From Yersinia rohdei ATCC 43380 (GTDB lineage Bacteria > Pseudomonadota > Gammaproteobacteria > Enterobacterales > Enterobacteriaceae), in the NCBI RefSeq assembly GCF_000173775.1, contig NZ_ACCD01000003.1, forward strand, positions 124,001 to 188,000: 64,000 nt of DNA, given 5' to 3'. The position numbers and the translations under genes are program-made. Below the pieces are notes generated by a model. That model saw nothing but the letters and a program-made list of their open reading frames with translations, was not told the DNA's origin and ran no database searches. Each line of letters starts with the position of its first letter. The stretch's first letter is position 1. Of this stretch, positions 20,984-29,999 are shown one piece after another.

Positions 20984-22078
20984 GTGATCATCATTAGATA
21001 TCTGGTACGGGAAACACTTAAGAGCCAAATTGCGATTCTGTTCATCCTGCTATTAATCTTCTTTAGTCAGAAGTTAGTTCGGATATTAGGCGCTGCGGTT
21101 GATGGTGAAATCCCCACAAACTTAGTTTTATCCCTTTTAGGGCTCGGTGTGCCAGAAATGGCGCAACTTATCCTGCCATTGAGCTTATTTCTTGGCTTGT
21201 TGATGACCTTGGGTAAATTGTACACGGAAAGTGAAATCACCGTGATGCATGCCTGCGGCATGGGTAAAAAGTCCTTAATTATAGCTGCATTGATTCTGGC
21301 GGTTGCTACCTCTGCATTGGCAGCGGTTAACACTATCTGGCTTGGGCCTTGGTCTTCTAAACATCAAGACGAAGTATTAAACGACGCCAGAGCTAACCCG
21401 AGTCTCGCCGCCTTAGCAGGCGGGCAATTTAAATCCTCAAATGATGGCAGTTCGGCCTTATTTATCGGCAATGTGTCGGGCAAAGAGTTCAACCGTGTAT
21501 TTTTGGCACAATTGCGGCCAAACGGTAATCAACGCCCCTCGGTCATTGTCGCGGACAGTGGCCATATGACAGAGCGGCCTGATGGCTCGCAAGTGGTTAC
21601 CTTGAATAAAGGCACCCGCTATGAGGGCACGGCGTTATTACGCGATTTCCGTATCACTGATTTTGTCGACTATCAGGCAATTATTGGTCATAAGGAAGTG
21701 CAGCAAAATAATACCGTGGCAGAACAGATGAACATGAAACAATTGTGGCGCTCGAACGAACCTGATGCCCGCGCTGAGTTCCACTGGCGACTGACCCTGA
21801 TTGTGTCTGTGGTCATTATGGCATTATTGGTTGTGCCGTTGAGCGTTATCAACCCGCGCCAAGGCCGAGTGCTGAGTATGTTACCCGCCATGTTGCTTTA
21901 CTTGATTTTCTTCCTGTTACAAAGCTCCCTGCGTTCTAATGCAAGTAGCGGTAAACTGGATCCCCTGGTCTGGATGTGGACAGTTAACGGCGTTTACCTG
22001 GCTCTTGCGGTGATATTGAACCTGTGGGATGGCCTGCCGGCTCGTAAGTTACGTGCTCGATTGAGAGGTGCTGCCTGA
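20984..22078 (+). CDS. lptF: LPS export ABC permease LptF
   Basis: An inner-membrane subunit of the LptB2FG extractor that removes LPS from the inner membrane to the LptC-A-D bridge. It has 364 residues and begins at GTG 20984 (MIIIRYLVRETLKSQIAILF), with six hydrophobic helices: one near the N-terminus, two between about 50 and 120, and three after residue 265. A periplasmic beta-jellyroll lies between. The stop overlaps the lptG start by one base (TGATG). No strong ribosome binding site precedes the GTG. Confidence 0.96.
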   Translation: MIIIRYLVRETLKSQIAILFILLLIFFSQKLVRILGAAVDGEIPTNLVLSLLGLGVPEMAQLILPLSLFLGLLMTLGKLYTESEITVMHACGMGKKSLIIAALILAVATSALAAVNTIWLGPWSSKHQDEVLNDARANPSLAALAGGQFKSSNDGSSALFIGNVSGKEFNRVFLAQLRPNGNQRPSVIVADSGHMTERPDGSQVVTLNKGTRYEGTALLRDFRITDFVDYQAIIGHKEVQQNNTVAEQMNMKQLWRSNEPDARAEFHWRLTLIVSVVIMALLVVPLSVINPRQGRVLSMLPAMLLYLIFFLLQSSLRSNASSGKLDPLVWMWTVNGVYLALAVILNLWDGLPARKLRARLRGAA

Positions 22079-23148
22079 TGTTTGGTGTATTAGACCGTTA
22101 TATCGGACGGACTATCCTCAATACTATCTTGATGACCTTATTTATGCTGGTTTCTTTGTCCGGCATCATCAAGTTTGTCGATCAACTGCGTAAAGTTGGG
22201 CAGGGTGATTATTCCGTAGCTGCGGCGGGGATGTTCACGTTACTGAGTATCCCTAAGGATATAGAAATATTCTTCCCGATGGCGGCGCTGTTAGGGGCAT
22301 TGCTGGGGTTGGGCACACTCGCCACGCGCAGTGAGCTGGTGGTGATGCAGGCCTCGGGTTTTACCCGCCTACAAATTGCCGCCTCGGTAATGAAAACGGC
22401 GATTCCATTAGTTTTACTGACTATGGCCATCGGCGAGTGGGTAGCACCGCAAGGCGAGCAAATGGCGCGTAACTTCCGTGCGCAACAAATGTACGGCGGT
22501 TCATTATTGTCAACACAGTCGGGTTTATGGGCGAAAGACGGCTCAGACTTCATTTATATCCAGCGCGTGTCGGGTGATAACGAACTGACGGGCGTTAATA
22601 TTTATCATTTTGATCCACAAGATCGGTTGCTTTCGGTTCGTTATGCGGAAACCGCGACTTTCGACGACAATCTGTGGCGTTTATCGCAGGTCGATGAATC
22701 TGATTTAAGCAATCCGAACAAAGTGACTGGCCGGCAAACCTTGACGGGAGAATGGAAAACCAACCTGACGCCAGAGAAACTCGGTGTGGTTGCCATGAAC
22801 CCAGATTCACTGTCTATCAGCGGATTGTACAGCTACAGCAAATACTTACAGCAAAGCGGGCAAGAGTCGAACATCTACGAGCTGAATATGTGGAGTAAGA
22901 TTCTGGCGCCATTCTCTGTGGCGGTGATGATGTTGATGGCGCTGTCATTTATTTTCGGCCCATTACGCAGTGTCCCTATGGGGCTACGGGTCGTTATTGG
23001 CATCTCATTTGGCTTCTTGTTCTATGTACTAGACCAAGTTTTTGGCAAATTAAGCCAAGTGTATAGCATCCCGCCGCTACTGGGTGCCTTGTTGCCGAGT
23101 ATACTTTTCCTCCTAATCAGTGTTTATTTGCTACTAAAACGGCGTTGA
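22078..23148 (+). CDS. lptG: LPS export ABC permease LptG
   Basis: Partner of LptF in the LPS extractor, 356 residues. It starts MFGVLDRYIGRTILNTILM and has helices near 15-35, 55-80 and 95-120, a periplasmic domain, and three C-terminal helices (SVAVMMLMALSFIFGPL, then RVVIGISFGFLFYV, then LLPSILFLLISVYLLLK). Translational coupling to lptF is expected from the one-base overlap. Confidence 0.96.
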   Translation: MFGVLDRYIGRTILNTILMTLFMLVSLSGIIKFVDQLRKVGQGDYSVAAAGMFTLLSIPKDIEIFFPMAALLGALLGLGTLATRSELVVMQASGFTRLQIAASVMKTAIPLVLLTMAIGEWVAPQGEQMARNFRAQQMYGGSLLSTQSGLWAKDGSDFIYIQRVSGDNELTGVNIYHFDPQDRLLSVRYAETATFDDNLWRLSQVDESDLSNPNKVTGRQTLTGEWKTNLTPEKLGVVAMNPDSLSISGLYSYSKYLQQSGQESNIYELNMWSKILAPFSVAVMMLMALSFIFGPLRSVPMGLRVVIGISFGFLFYVLDQVFGKLSQVYSIPPLLGALLPSILFLLISVYLLLKRR

Positions 23149-23192
23149 TGGCGTTTTTTTCAACACTTAGACTAATCTTGGTGGGATAACAG

Positions 23193-23220
23193 TTGCATGC
23201 GGACTTTTGGTAGGTATAAT
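23193..23220 (+). promoter_or_regulatory. Promoter of tRNA-Leu
   Basis: TTGCAT (23193-23198) and a consensus TATAAT (23215-23220) with a 16-base spacer lie 30 bases before the mature tRNA 5' end. Confidence 0.8.
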
Positions 23221-23249
23221 TCACCTCGTTCTCCGCATACTACTTCAGT

Positions 23250-23334
23250 GCCGAAGTGGCGAAATCGGTAGACGCAGTTGATTCAAAATCAACCGCCGCG
23301 AGGCATGCCGGTTCGATTCCGGCCTTCGGCACCA
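23250..23334 (+). tRNA. leuX: tRNA-Leu (anticodon CAA)
   Basis: An 85-base class II tRNA with an encoded CCA end. The acceptor stem GCCGAAG pairs with CTTCGGC. The anticodon arm has the loop TTCAAAA, giving CAA. The variable arm is long and the T arm reads GCCGGTTCGATTCCGGC. It matches E. coli leuX closely. The 3' end of this gene is a common integration site, and a broken integrase follows directly. Confidence 0.97.
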
Positions 23335-23348
23335 TTAGTATGAAAATC

Positions 23349-23376
23349 AAGTCACCGCAAGGTGGCTTTTTTTTTG
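23349..23376 (+). terminator. Terminator after tRNA-Leu
   Basis: AGTCACC-GCAA-GGTGGCT hairpin with a GCAA tetraloop, followed by a run of nine T. Confidence 0.88.
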
Positions 23377-23462
23377 CCTAAAATCCAGACCCCGCAAGGC
23401 TCCTCTCGCTTTTTCAGTCAACATAAGTCAACCTGATTCAATCTACATCAACTTACTGATGC

Positions 23463-23506
23463 GGGTACAAATGTGGGTATAACCCGGTTCGATAATGTTT
23501 GTACCC
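23463..23506. promoter_or_regulatory. Inverted repeats before the integrase remnant
   Basis: GGGTACAAA (23463-23471) and TTTGTACCC (23498-23506) are perfect inverted arms flanking a smaller GGGTATAACCC palindrome. Such repeats just upstream of P4-type integrase genes probably serve integrase self-control or arm-site binding. Confidence 0.45.
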
Positions 23507-23534
23507 ATACAGAACCCTTGAAAGGATACTCAAC

Positions 23535-24786
23535 ATGGCTCTGAGTGATGTAAAGGTTCGTACGGCTAAGCCTGAAGAAAAAGCCTATAAGCTGACAGAT
23601 GGTGATGGCATGGTGTTGCTGGTTCACCCGAATGGTTCTAAATACTGGCGGCTGCGTTATCGCTTCAGTGGTAAAGAGAAAATGCTGGCGTTGGGGAAAT
23701 ATCCTGAAGTATCACTGGCCGATGCTAGGGCACGACGTGACGAAGCACGTAAGCATTTAGCAAATGGCATCGACCCTAGTGAGAACAAGAAATCCGTCAA
23801 GGTAGAGCAGGAGCAAGAAGCGATAACTTTTGAAGTAGTGGCATGCCAGCAATCAGAAGTGGTCTGAAGCGCATAGCGCTCGTGTGTTGCAAAGTCTGGA
23901 AGATAAGCTGTTTGGCGCTATTGGTAAACGTGCTATCAGTGAACTTAAGACCCCTGATTTGCTTGCACCAATTAAAACCGTAGAGATGGCTGGACGTCTT
24001 TAAGTGGCTTCCCGCCTGCAACAACGAACCACAGCAATTATGCGCTATGCAGTACAAAGCGGTTTAATTGATTACAACCCTGCGCAGGAGATGGAGGGCG
24101 CTGTTGCTTCCAGCAATCGACAGCATCGTCCGGCACTGGAACTAAAACGTATCTCTGAATTACTCCAGAAAATAGATGGCTATACCGGAAGGCCGCTAAC
24201 CCGCTGGGCAACGGAACTCATTCTACTTATCTTTATTCGTTCTAGCGAACTGCGCTTTGCCCGTTGGTCAGAGATCGATTTTGAAACCGCGATGTGGACC
24301 ATACCTGGGGAACGTGAAGCATTGGAAGGTGTGAAGCATTCATATCGAGGTTCAAAAATGCGCACTCCCCATCTTGTTCCCTTATCCCGCCAGGCTCTCG
24401 CCATTCTGGAAAAGATCAAAAGCATGAGTGGAAACTGTGAGCTGATCTTTATCGGCGATCATGACCCACGTAAACCAATGAGCGAAAACACGGTAAACAA
24501 AGCGCTGCGGGTGATGGGGTATGACACGAAGGTCGAGGTTTGTGGGCATGGCTTCAGGACGATGGCTTGTAGTTCGTTAATTGAGTCGGGATTGTGGTCG
24601 AAGGATGCGGTAGAGCGGCAGATGAGTCACCAGGAACGTAACTCTGTGCGAGCGGCTTATATTCATAAGGCCGAGCACTTAGGAGAGCGGAGACTGATGG
24701 TGCAATGGTGGGCTGATTATCTGGATGCTAATCGGGAGAAGGGGATTAGTCCGTTTGATTTTGCCCAACTACACGTGTTGAAATAA
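23535..24786 (+). pseudogene. Broken P4-type tyrosine integrase
   Basis: Phage/island integrase of the tRNA-site family. The N-terminal part (MALSDVKVRTAKPEEKAYKL, then DGDGMVLLVHPNGSKYWRLR) ends at a TGA at 23865. Homology continues in another frame (WHASNQKWSEAHSARVL) but meets TAA at 24001-24003 where Glu or another codon is expected in the sequence RL-*-VASRLQQR. The catalytic domain is then open to 24786, with RSSELRFARW, HGFRTMA and the C-terminal Tyr in VRAAYIHK. A small deletion near 23840 and the stop codon make it non-functional. Its position next to tRNA-Leu marks the left end of an old insertion. Confidence 0.9.
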
Positions 24787-24825
24787 TACCATCTGGTTAT
24801 TACCCATCAGTCTAGGAATAACCCG

Positions 24826-24866
24826 TAAAAAGACATCCAGGAATAAAGATGTCTGGATGTCTTTTT
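24826..24866 (+). terminator. Strong terminator after the integrase remnant
   Basis: AAAAAGACATCCAG and CTGGATGTCTTTTTT form a perfect 14-base stem around a 12-base loop. Confidence 0.9.
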
Positions 24867-25111
24867 TGTTTGTGGCTCACATGGAACAGTATTGACTGCA
24901 TGGGATGCAATGGTAAAAACTCTGGCTAGACTTGGGTTCCTGTACACGGGTTTGCCATTGAGGACTTCGGAAGGAACACTGGTGATGGTGAAAAAAGAAA
25001 GACCCCCATGTGCGCGGGGAAGATTCTATCACCTTCGAACTGTGCCTATCTGCTCAGGATTCCACTTCCACTCCGGTGCAAACTCAATAAAATCAATGGT
25101 ACTCTGACTTA
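24867..25111. other. Gene-free stretch with a lone type I-E-like repeat sequence
   Basis: No credible gene is seen; a 71-codon open frame at 24892-25107 has no start signals or family features. At 25001-25022 the sequence gaccccc-atgt-gcgcggggaag, read on the minus strand as TTCCCCGCGCACATGGGGG, resembles the core of enterobacterial type I-E CRISPR repeats. It is a single copy. Confidence 0.4.
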
Positions 25112-25335
25112 TGGACCGCTTCGCCGATATAGCACGCCGTTGCTCACACAAACGCTGAGCATTATTAGGGCATAGCCTTCTGCTGTGCTATTACGCCTGA
25201 GCTCACGGGAAACCGTCGACGGGCTGACCAATCTCACGATAACTACAATTCTCTTTAAAAAGCAGGGCAATCTGGTATCGTTGCTCCTCAGTTAGCTGCT
25301 GTACTTCATGATTACTCGCTCATCTTTCGCTGGAA
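25112..25335 (-). pseudogene. Decayed IS30-family transposase N-terminus
   Basis: Translating the minus strand in shifting frames gives QQLTEEQRYQIALLFKENC, then SYREIG, SPSTVSRELRRNSTAEGY and NNAQRLCEQRRA. This is the helix-turn-helix N-terminal region of IS30-family transposases. At least two frameshifts are needed, and the catalytic part is absent. The sequence beyond it up to cas1 is unassigned. Confidence 0.75.
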
Positions 25336-25502
25336 GAGGGAACGCTTATCAGCTGTTAACGCCTTCCTCACCATAATGACCTAACGTTGTACTTATTATC
25401 TGAATTCGCGGCATGCTAAAACTTGGGGAAACCCGTCGACATCTTGCCTGAAAAATCACGTATGGATGATGTTATAGCTGAAAATAGGGATGTTTCCCTT
25501 CC

Positions 25503-26489
25503 ATGAATAATCAATTCTCGCCCTCCGATATGAAAACCATTCTGCATTCAAAACGTGCCAATCTCTATTATCTTCAACATTGTCGAATTCTGGTCAATGG
25601 CGGGCGGGTTGAATATGTCACAGACGAAGGTAAGCAATCTTTGTACTGGAATATTCCGATTGCCAACACCACGGCGGTAATGTTGGGAACAGGAACTTCT
25701 GTCACTCAGGCCGCCATGCGTGAGTTTGCTAAAGCGGGAGTGCTGGTTGGATTTTGTGGCGGTGGGGGCACGCCTTTGTTTACTGCTAATGAAGTTGAAG
25801 TGGATGTTTCCTGGTTAACGCCACAAAGCGAATACCGGCCAACGGAATATCTACAGCATTGGGTGAGTTTCTGGTTTAACGATGATAAGCGTCTGGCTGC
25901 GGCCATTGCTTTTCAGCAACAGCGCATTGCTCAAATTCGTACTCATTGGCTCTCGGCGCGTATGCAGCGTGAACAGACTTTCGATGTCGATGCTGCTCAA
26001 CTTAATTCAGTGCTGGACAATTTTATCCAGCGCTTATCCGCTTGTCAGAATAGCAACGATGTTCTGGCACAAGAGGCGGTCATGACTAAAGCGCTCTATA
26101 AATTGGCGGCTAATGGTGTGAAGTATGGCGAGTTCCTCCGTGCCAAACGCGGTAGCGGTAGCGGTATCGACATCGCTAATCGATTTTTAGATCACGGTAA
26201 CTATCTGGCTTATGGCCTTGTCGCTACTGCGGCTTGGGTTATTGGCCTGCCGCATGGTTTGTCAATACTTCATGGAAAAACCCGACGCGGTGGTTTGGTG
26301 TTTGATATTGCTGATTTGATTAAAGATGCTTTGATTCTGCCACAAGCCTTTATTGCTGCGATGGCCGGGGAGGATGAACAGCAGTTTCGCCAGCGTTGCC
26401 TCACTGGATTTCAGCAGGCGGATGCACTGGATGTGATGATTGATACCCTTAAGGACACCGCAGAAAGTCTGTCACAGGTGGGTAAATGA
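25503..26489 (+). CDS. cas1: CRISPR adaptation endonuclease Cas1, subtype I-F
   Basis: An integrase that inserts new spacers together with the Cas2 part of Cas2-3. The 328-residue protein begins MNNQFSPSDMKTILHSKRAN. It shows Cas1 features: LGTGTSVTQAAMREFAKAGV, the catalytic-region segment ALYKLAANGVKYGEF, and the helical C-terminal half with HGLSILHGKTRRGGLVFDIAD, which carries His and Asp metal ligands. The start is supported by the family N-terminus; the upstream 170 bases hold its promoter. It overlaps cas2-3 by four bases (ATGA). Confidence 0.96.
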   Translation: MNNQFSPSDMKTILHSKRANLYYLQHCRILVNGGRVEYVTDEGKQSLYWNIPIANTTAVMLGTGTSVTQAAMREFAKAGVLVGFCGGGGTPLFTANEVEVDVSWLTPQSEYRPTEYLQHWVSFWFNDDKRLAAAIAFQQQRIAQIRTHWLSARMQREQTFDVDAAQLNSVLDNFIQRLSACQNSNDVLAQEAVMTKALYKLAANGVKYGEFLRAKRGSGSGIDIANRFLDHGNYLAYGLVATAAWVIGLPHGLSILHGKTRRGGLVFDIADLIKDALILPQAFIAAMAGEDEQQFRQRCLTGFQQADALDVMIDTLKDTAESLSQVGK

Positions 26490-29400
26490 ATATATTGCTG
26501 GTTGCTCAGTGCAGTAAAAAGGCATTGATAGAAACTCGTCGTATTCTGGACCAGTTTGCCGAGCGGAAAGGGGATCGTACCTGGCAAACACCGATTACCC
26601 AAGAGGGTTTGAATACGTTGAGGAAACTGCTGCGTAAAACCGCCAAGCGTAATACGGCAGTGGCTTGTCATTGGGTCCGGGGAGCTAACAACACGGAACT
26701 GCTGTGGATTGTGGGCAATCTACGCCGTTTTAATGCGCAGGGCACGGTACCGACGAACAGCACGCAGCGCGATATCTTGCGTAGTCGGGATGAGAATCAA
26801 TGGCACAATGCGGAGGTTATCGCGCTGTTAGCGGGAATTGCCGGGCTGTTTCACGATTTCGGCAAAGCTAACCGTTTGTTTCAAAACAAGCTATTGAAAA
26901 TAGGGGCTTCTTTTGAGCCTTGCCGACATGAATGGGTTTCACTGCGGTTATTTACTGCTTTTGTCGCTGAACGGAAGGATGCGCAGTGGCTACAGGCGTT
27001 GGCAGAAGTGAGCACTGAGGATGAGCCCGCGCTGCTGGCTCATTTGATTGTTGATGACCTCCGCACGCAACAGAATCCATTCACCACGTTGCCGCCGTTG
27101 GCGAAAGTTGTTGCCTGGTTGATTGTCTCTCATCATCGGTTGCCTGTTTATCCCGCGTCATCCCGCTGGCCGGAATATAAAAATCCACCGGATCTGAAAT
27201 ATCATGACCACTGGCTCAGTGAATGCTTTTCACCCGGCTGGAATTCCCCGCAGTTTAAGAATGACTATGCGGGCTCGGTACGTGAACATAACTGGCAGTT
27301 TCCGCAGGGGACACCGTTTAAGAGCGCAACCTGGTGCAGGAAGGCGCAGGAAATTGCCCGGCGTGCCCTACAAAGTAATGTGCTCTACAGCGGGGAAGGG
27401 TGGTTTGAACAACGCTTTACGTTGCATCTTTCTCGTCTGGTTCTGATGTTGGCAGATCACTTTTATTCAGCGCAGCCCGTGACGGAAAAGTGGCAAGATC
27501 GCAACTATACCGCTTTTGCCAACACCGATCGTACCACCCACGAATGTAAACAGCGGCTGGATGAACATAACATCGGTGTTGCTCATAATGCTTTCCTGCT
27601 GGCCCGCAGCCTACCTGTGCTGAGAGATTCTCTGCCTGCGATAACCCGGCATAAAGACTTTAAAAAGCGAGCAACCGAAAGCCGGTTCCGTTGGCAGGAT
27701 AAGGCATATGATCTCGCTTGCGCGTTAAGAGAACAAACTCGGCAGCAAGGTTTTTTTGGCGTCAATATGGCTTCTACCGGCTGTGGTAAGACGTTTGCCA
27801 ATGCCCGGATTATGTATGGTTTGGCGGATGAGACGCTGGGCTGTCGTTTTAGCGTGGCGTTAGGTTTACGGACATTGACATTGCAGACCGGTGAGGCGCT
27901 GCGCGATAGGTTGCACTTACAGGATGATGATCTGGCCGTTATGATCGGCTCTGCCGCCGTCAAGGAATTGAACGAGCAGGAGCAACAGCGGGAACAGCAG
28001 GCTTCAGGCAGCGAGTCGGCAGACGATCTGTTTGCCGAGCATATGTATGTAAAATATGACGGTAGTCTGGAAGATGGCCGCTTAAGCCGTTGGTTGACGG
28101 CAAGTCCAAAACTACAGCAATTGCTGAGTGCCCCGATCCTCGTCAGTACTATCGACCATTTGATCCCCGCGACTGAAGGTATCCGAGGGGGTAAGCAGAT
28201 TGCGCCTATGCTGCGCTTGCTAACGTCGGATCTGGTGTTGGATGAACCTGATGATTTTGACCAAGCAGACCTTCATGCATTATGTCGGCTAGTCAACTGG
28301 GCGGGGATGCTGGGTAGCCGAGTATTACTCTCGTCGGCAACATTACCACCGGCCCTGATTGTGGCGTTATTTGAAGCCTATCAACAAGGGTGGATGGATT
28401 ATACCCGCGTCAACGGCGAACCTAATCCACATGGCGAGATTTGTTGTGCCTGGGTAGATGAATATGATATCGGCAATGGCAGTATTGCAGACCGAGAAAG
28501 CTTCAAGCAAAAGCATCAGGCTTTTGTTCTGCAACGTGCGCAGAATTTGCTGAGCCGGCAACAGGTGTTACGTAAGGTTAGGCTGGCGGCAGTCAGTGGC
28601 AATCATGGTGGCAAGCTGGAAGCGGTGCGTTCAATAGCTAGCGTGATCCAGCAGCAGATGTCGATTCTGCACCAAGCCCACCACCAGTGTCACACATCGG
28701 GTAAAAAACGGGTTTCTATCGGTCTGGTGCGGATAGCCAATATCAACCCATTAGTGGCGCTCGCTTCAGCACTGATGGCGACGGCACCAGAAACAAATTA
28801 TCGGATTCACTACTGTGTTTACCACAGTCAACACCCTTTGGCACAGCGCTCCCATATTGAAACCCGGCTTGATGCGGCGTTGACGCGTTACGATCCTGAC
28901 GCGCTCTGGCATCAGCCAGAAATTCAGGCCGCGATACAAAAGGCACCGGAGGAGAATCAGTTGTTTGTGGTGCTGGCAACCTCGGTAGCAGAGGTTGGGC
29001 GCGATCATGATTATGATTGGGCAATAGTCGAACCCAGTTCTATGCGCTCACTGGTCCAACTGGCGGGGCGGGTACAACGGCATCGGCAGTGTCCACCTGA
29101 GACTGAGAATATTGTCATTCTTACGCACAACATTAATGCGTTGTCCGGGCAGGAAATTGCTTACCGCCACCCAGGTTTTGAAAGCCAGGAGCGCCGCTTT
29201 TCCAGTCACGATTTATCCGTATTGCTGCGAGGCATCAAGTACCAGGAAATTAATGCATTACCCCGTATTTTGTCACCAGAGCCGCTTAAGCTGAAAACGC
29301 AATACGACAACTTTGCCGAGCTGGAACATGCTCAACTGTTGTGTGCCTTATTCCAACATAAAAGTGGTGAGAAGCCTCTGCTCAGTGCTTCTCGCTGGTG

Positions 29401-29779
29401 GTTGAACCAGCCCACCTGGCACGCTGAATTTCAGCGTTGCACCCCGTTTCGTCAATCTGCGGCGGATGAACAGTATTTTCTTTATCTGGAAGAGATCGGC
29501 GAGATTGCCGATTTTCGCCTGTATGACATGAATGCCAGGCCGCCTTGTTATGTGCCGGTGAGTGTGATTGAACCGGTAGCGCTAACACTCGCTGTAGGTA
29601 ATCAGCCTTGGTTCAATCTGGATGCCGACTATGTTTACCCACTCTTGGCTGAACGGTTTGATCTGGAACTCAACGAAATCAGCGCTCGCTATGGTGAGAT
29701 CCGTTTGCGGAAGACGGATCATTCCTCTGTGGCATGGCGCTATCATCCGGTGTTAGGTGTGTTCCGCGCCCTTGAGTAA
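26486..29779 (+). CDS. cas3: Cas2-3 fusion nuclease-helicase, subtype I-F
   Basis: A fused adaptation/interference protein of 1097 residues. Residues about 1-85 are Cas2-like. The HD nuclease has HD at 123-124 (GIAGLFHDFGKANRLF) and SHHRLP near 215. The superfamily 2 helicase has Walker A MASTGCGKT near 427-435, DEPD at 586-589, LLSSATLPP, and QLAGRVQRHR as motif VI. It is recruited by the Csy surveillance complex to degrade targets and, through the Cas2 part, binds Cas1 for spacer capture. It is coupled to cas1 and separated by 220 bases from csy1. Confidence 0.96.
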   Translation: MNILLVAQCSKKALIETRRILDQFAERKGDRTWQTPITQEGLNTLRKLLRKTAKRNTAVACHWVRGANNTELLWIVGNLRRFNAQGTVPTNSTQRDILRSRDENQWHNAEVIALLAGIAGLFHDFGKANRLFQNKLLKIGASFEPCRHEWVSLRLFTAFVAERKDAQWLQALAEVSTEDEPALLAHLIVDDLRTQQNPFTTLPPLAKVVAWLIVSHHRLPVYPASSRWPEYKNPPDLKYHDHWLSECFSPGWNSPQFKNDYAGSVREHNWQFPQGTPFKSATWCRKAQEIARRALQSNVLYSGEGWFEQRFTLHLSRLVLMLADHFYSAQPVTEKWQDRNYTAFANTDRTTHECKQRLDEHNIGVAHNAFLLARSLPVLRDSLPAITRHKDFKKRATESRFRWQDKAYDLACALREQTRQQGFFGVNMASTGCGKTFANARIMYGLADETLGCRFSVALGLRTLTLQTGEALRDRLHLQDDDLAVMIGSAAVKELNEQEQQREQQASGSESADDLFAEHMYVKYDGSLEDGRLSRWLTASPKLQQLLSAPILVSTIDHLIPATEGIRGGKQIAPMLRLLTSDLVLDEPDDFDQADLHALCRLVNWAGMLGSRVLLSSATLPPALIVALFEAYQQGWMDYTRVNGEPNPHGEICCAWVDEYDIGNGSIADRESFKQKHQAFVLQRAQNLLSRQQVLRKVRLAAVSGNHGGKLEAVRSIASVIQQQMSILHQAHHQCHTSGKKRVSIGLVRIANINPLVALASALMATAPETNYRIHYCVYHSQHPLAQRSHIETRLDAALTRYDPDALWHQPEIQAAIQKAPEENQLFVVLATSVAEVGRDHDYDWAIVEPSSMRSLVQLAGRVQRHRQCPPETENIVILTHNINALSGQEIAYRHPGFESQERRFSSHDLSVLLRGIKYQEINALPRILSPEPLKLKTQYDNFAELEHAQLLCALFQHKSGEKPLLSASRWWLNQPTWHAEFQRCTPFRQSAADEQYFLYLEEIGEIADFRLYDMNARPPCYVPVSVIEPVALTLAVGNQPWFNLDADYVYPLLAERFDLELNEISARYGEIRLRKTDHSSVAWRYHPVLGVFRALE

Positions 29780-29999
29780 GGGCGCGGGCTACCTGCGCGA
29801 TAGTGAGGTCATAAGTACTTACTTCTAAGCTACCGAGTCGGTAGGAGTGCAATCGTATTGGTTGATGAATGTTAAGTCTTTTTTGGCATTTTAACTATAT
29901 AAATACGTAAGTTTAAATAAACTTGTTGGAAGGTTACTATTTGAACGATGTTCGCTATGTTCTATGTCGTACTCGCTACATTAATGTGAGGATCAATTT
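29780..29999. other. cas2-3 to csy1 gap, probable csy promoter region
   Basis: A 15-base palindrome (ctaccgagtcggtag, 29830-29844) is followed by an AT-rich stretch and a GAGG ribosome binding site before csy1. The gap suggests that csy1-csy2-csy3-cas6f can be transcribed separately from cas1-cas3. Confidence 0.45.

Noticed and set aside
24892-25107. A 71-codon open frame before the IS30 relic
   Set aside because: No start signal or recognisable motif; part of it merely translates the I-E-like repeat sequence.
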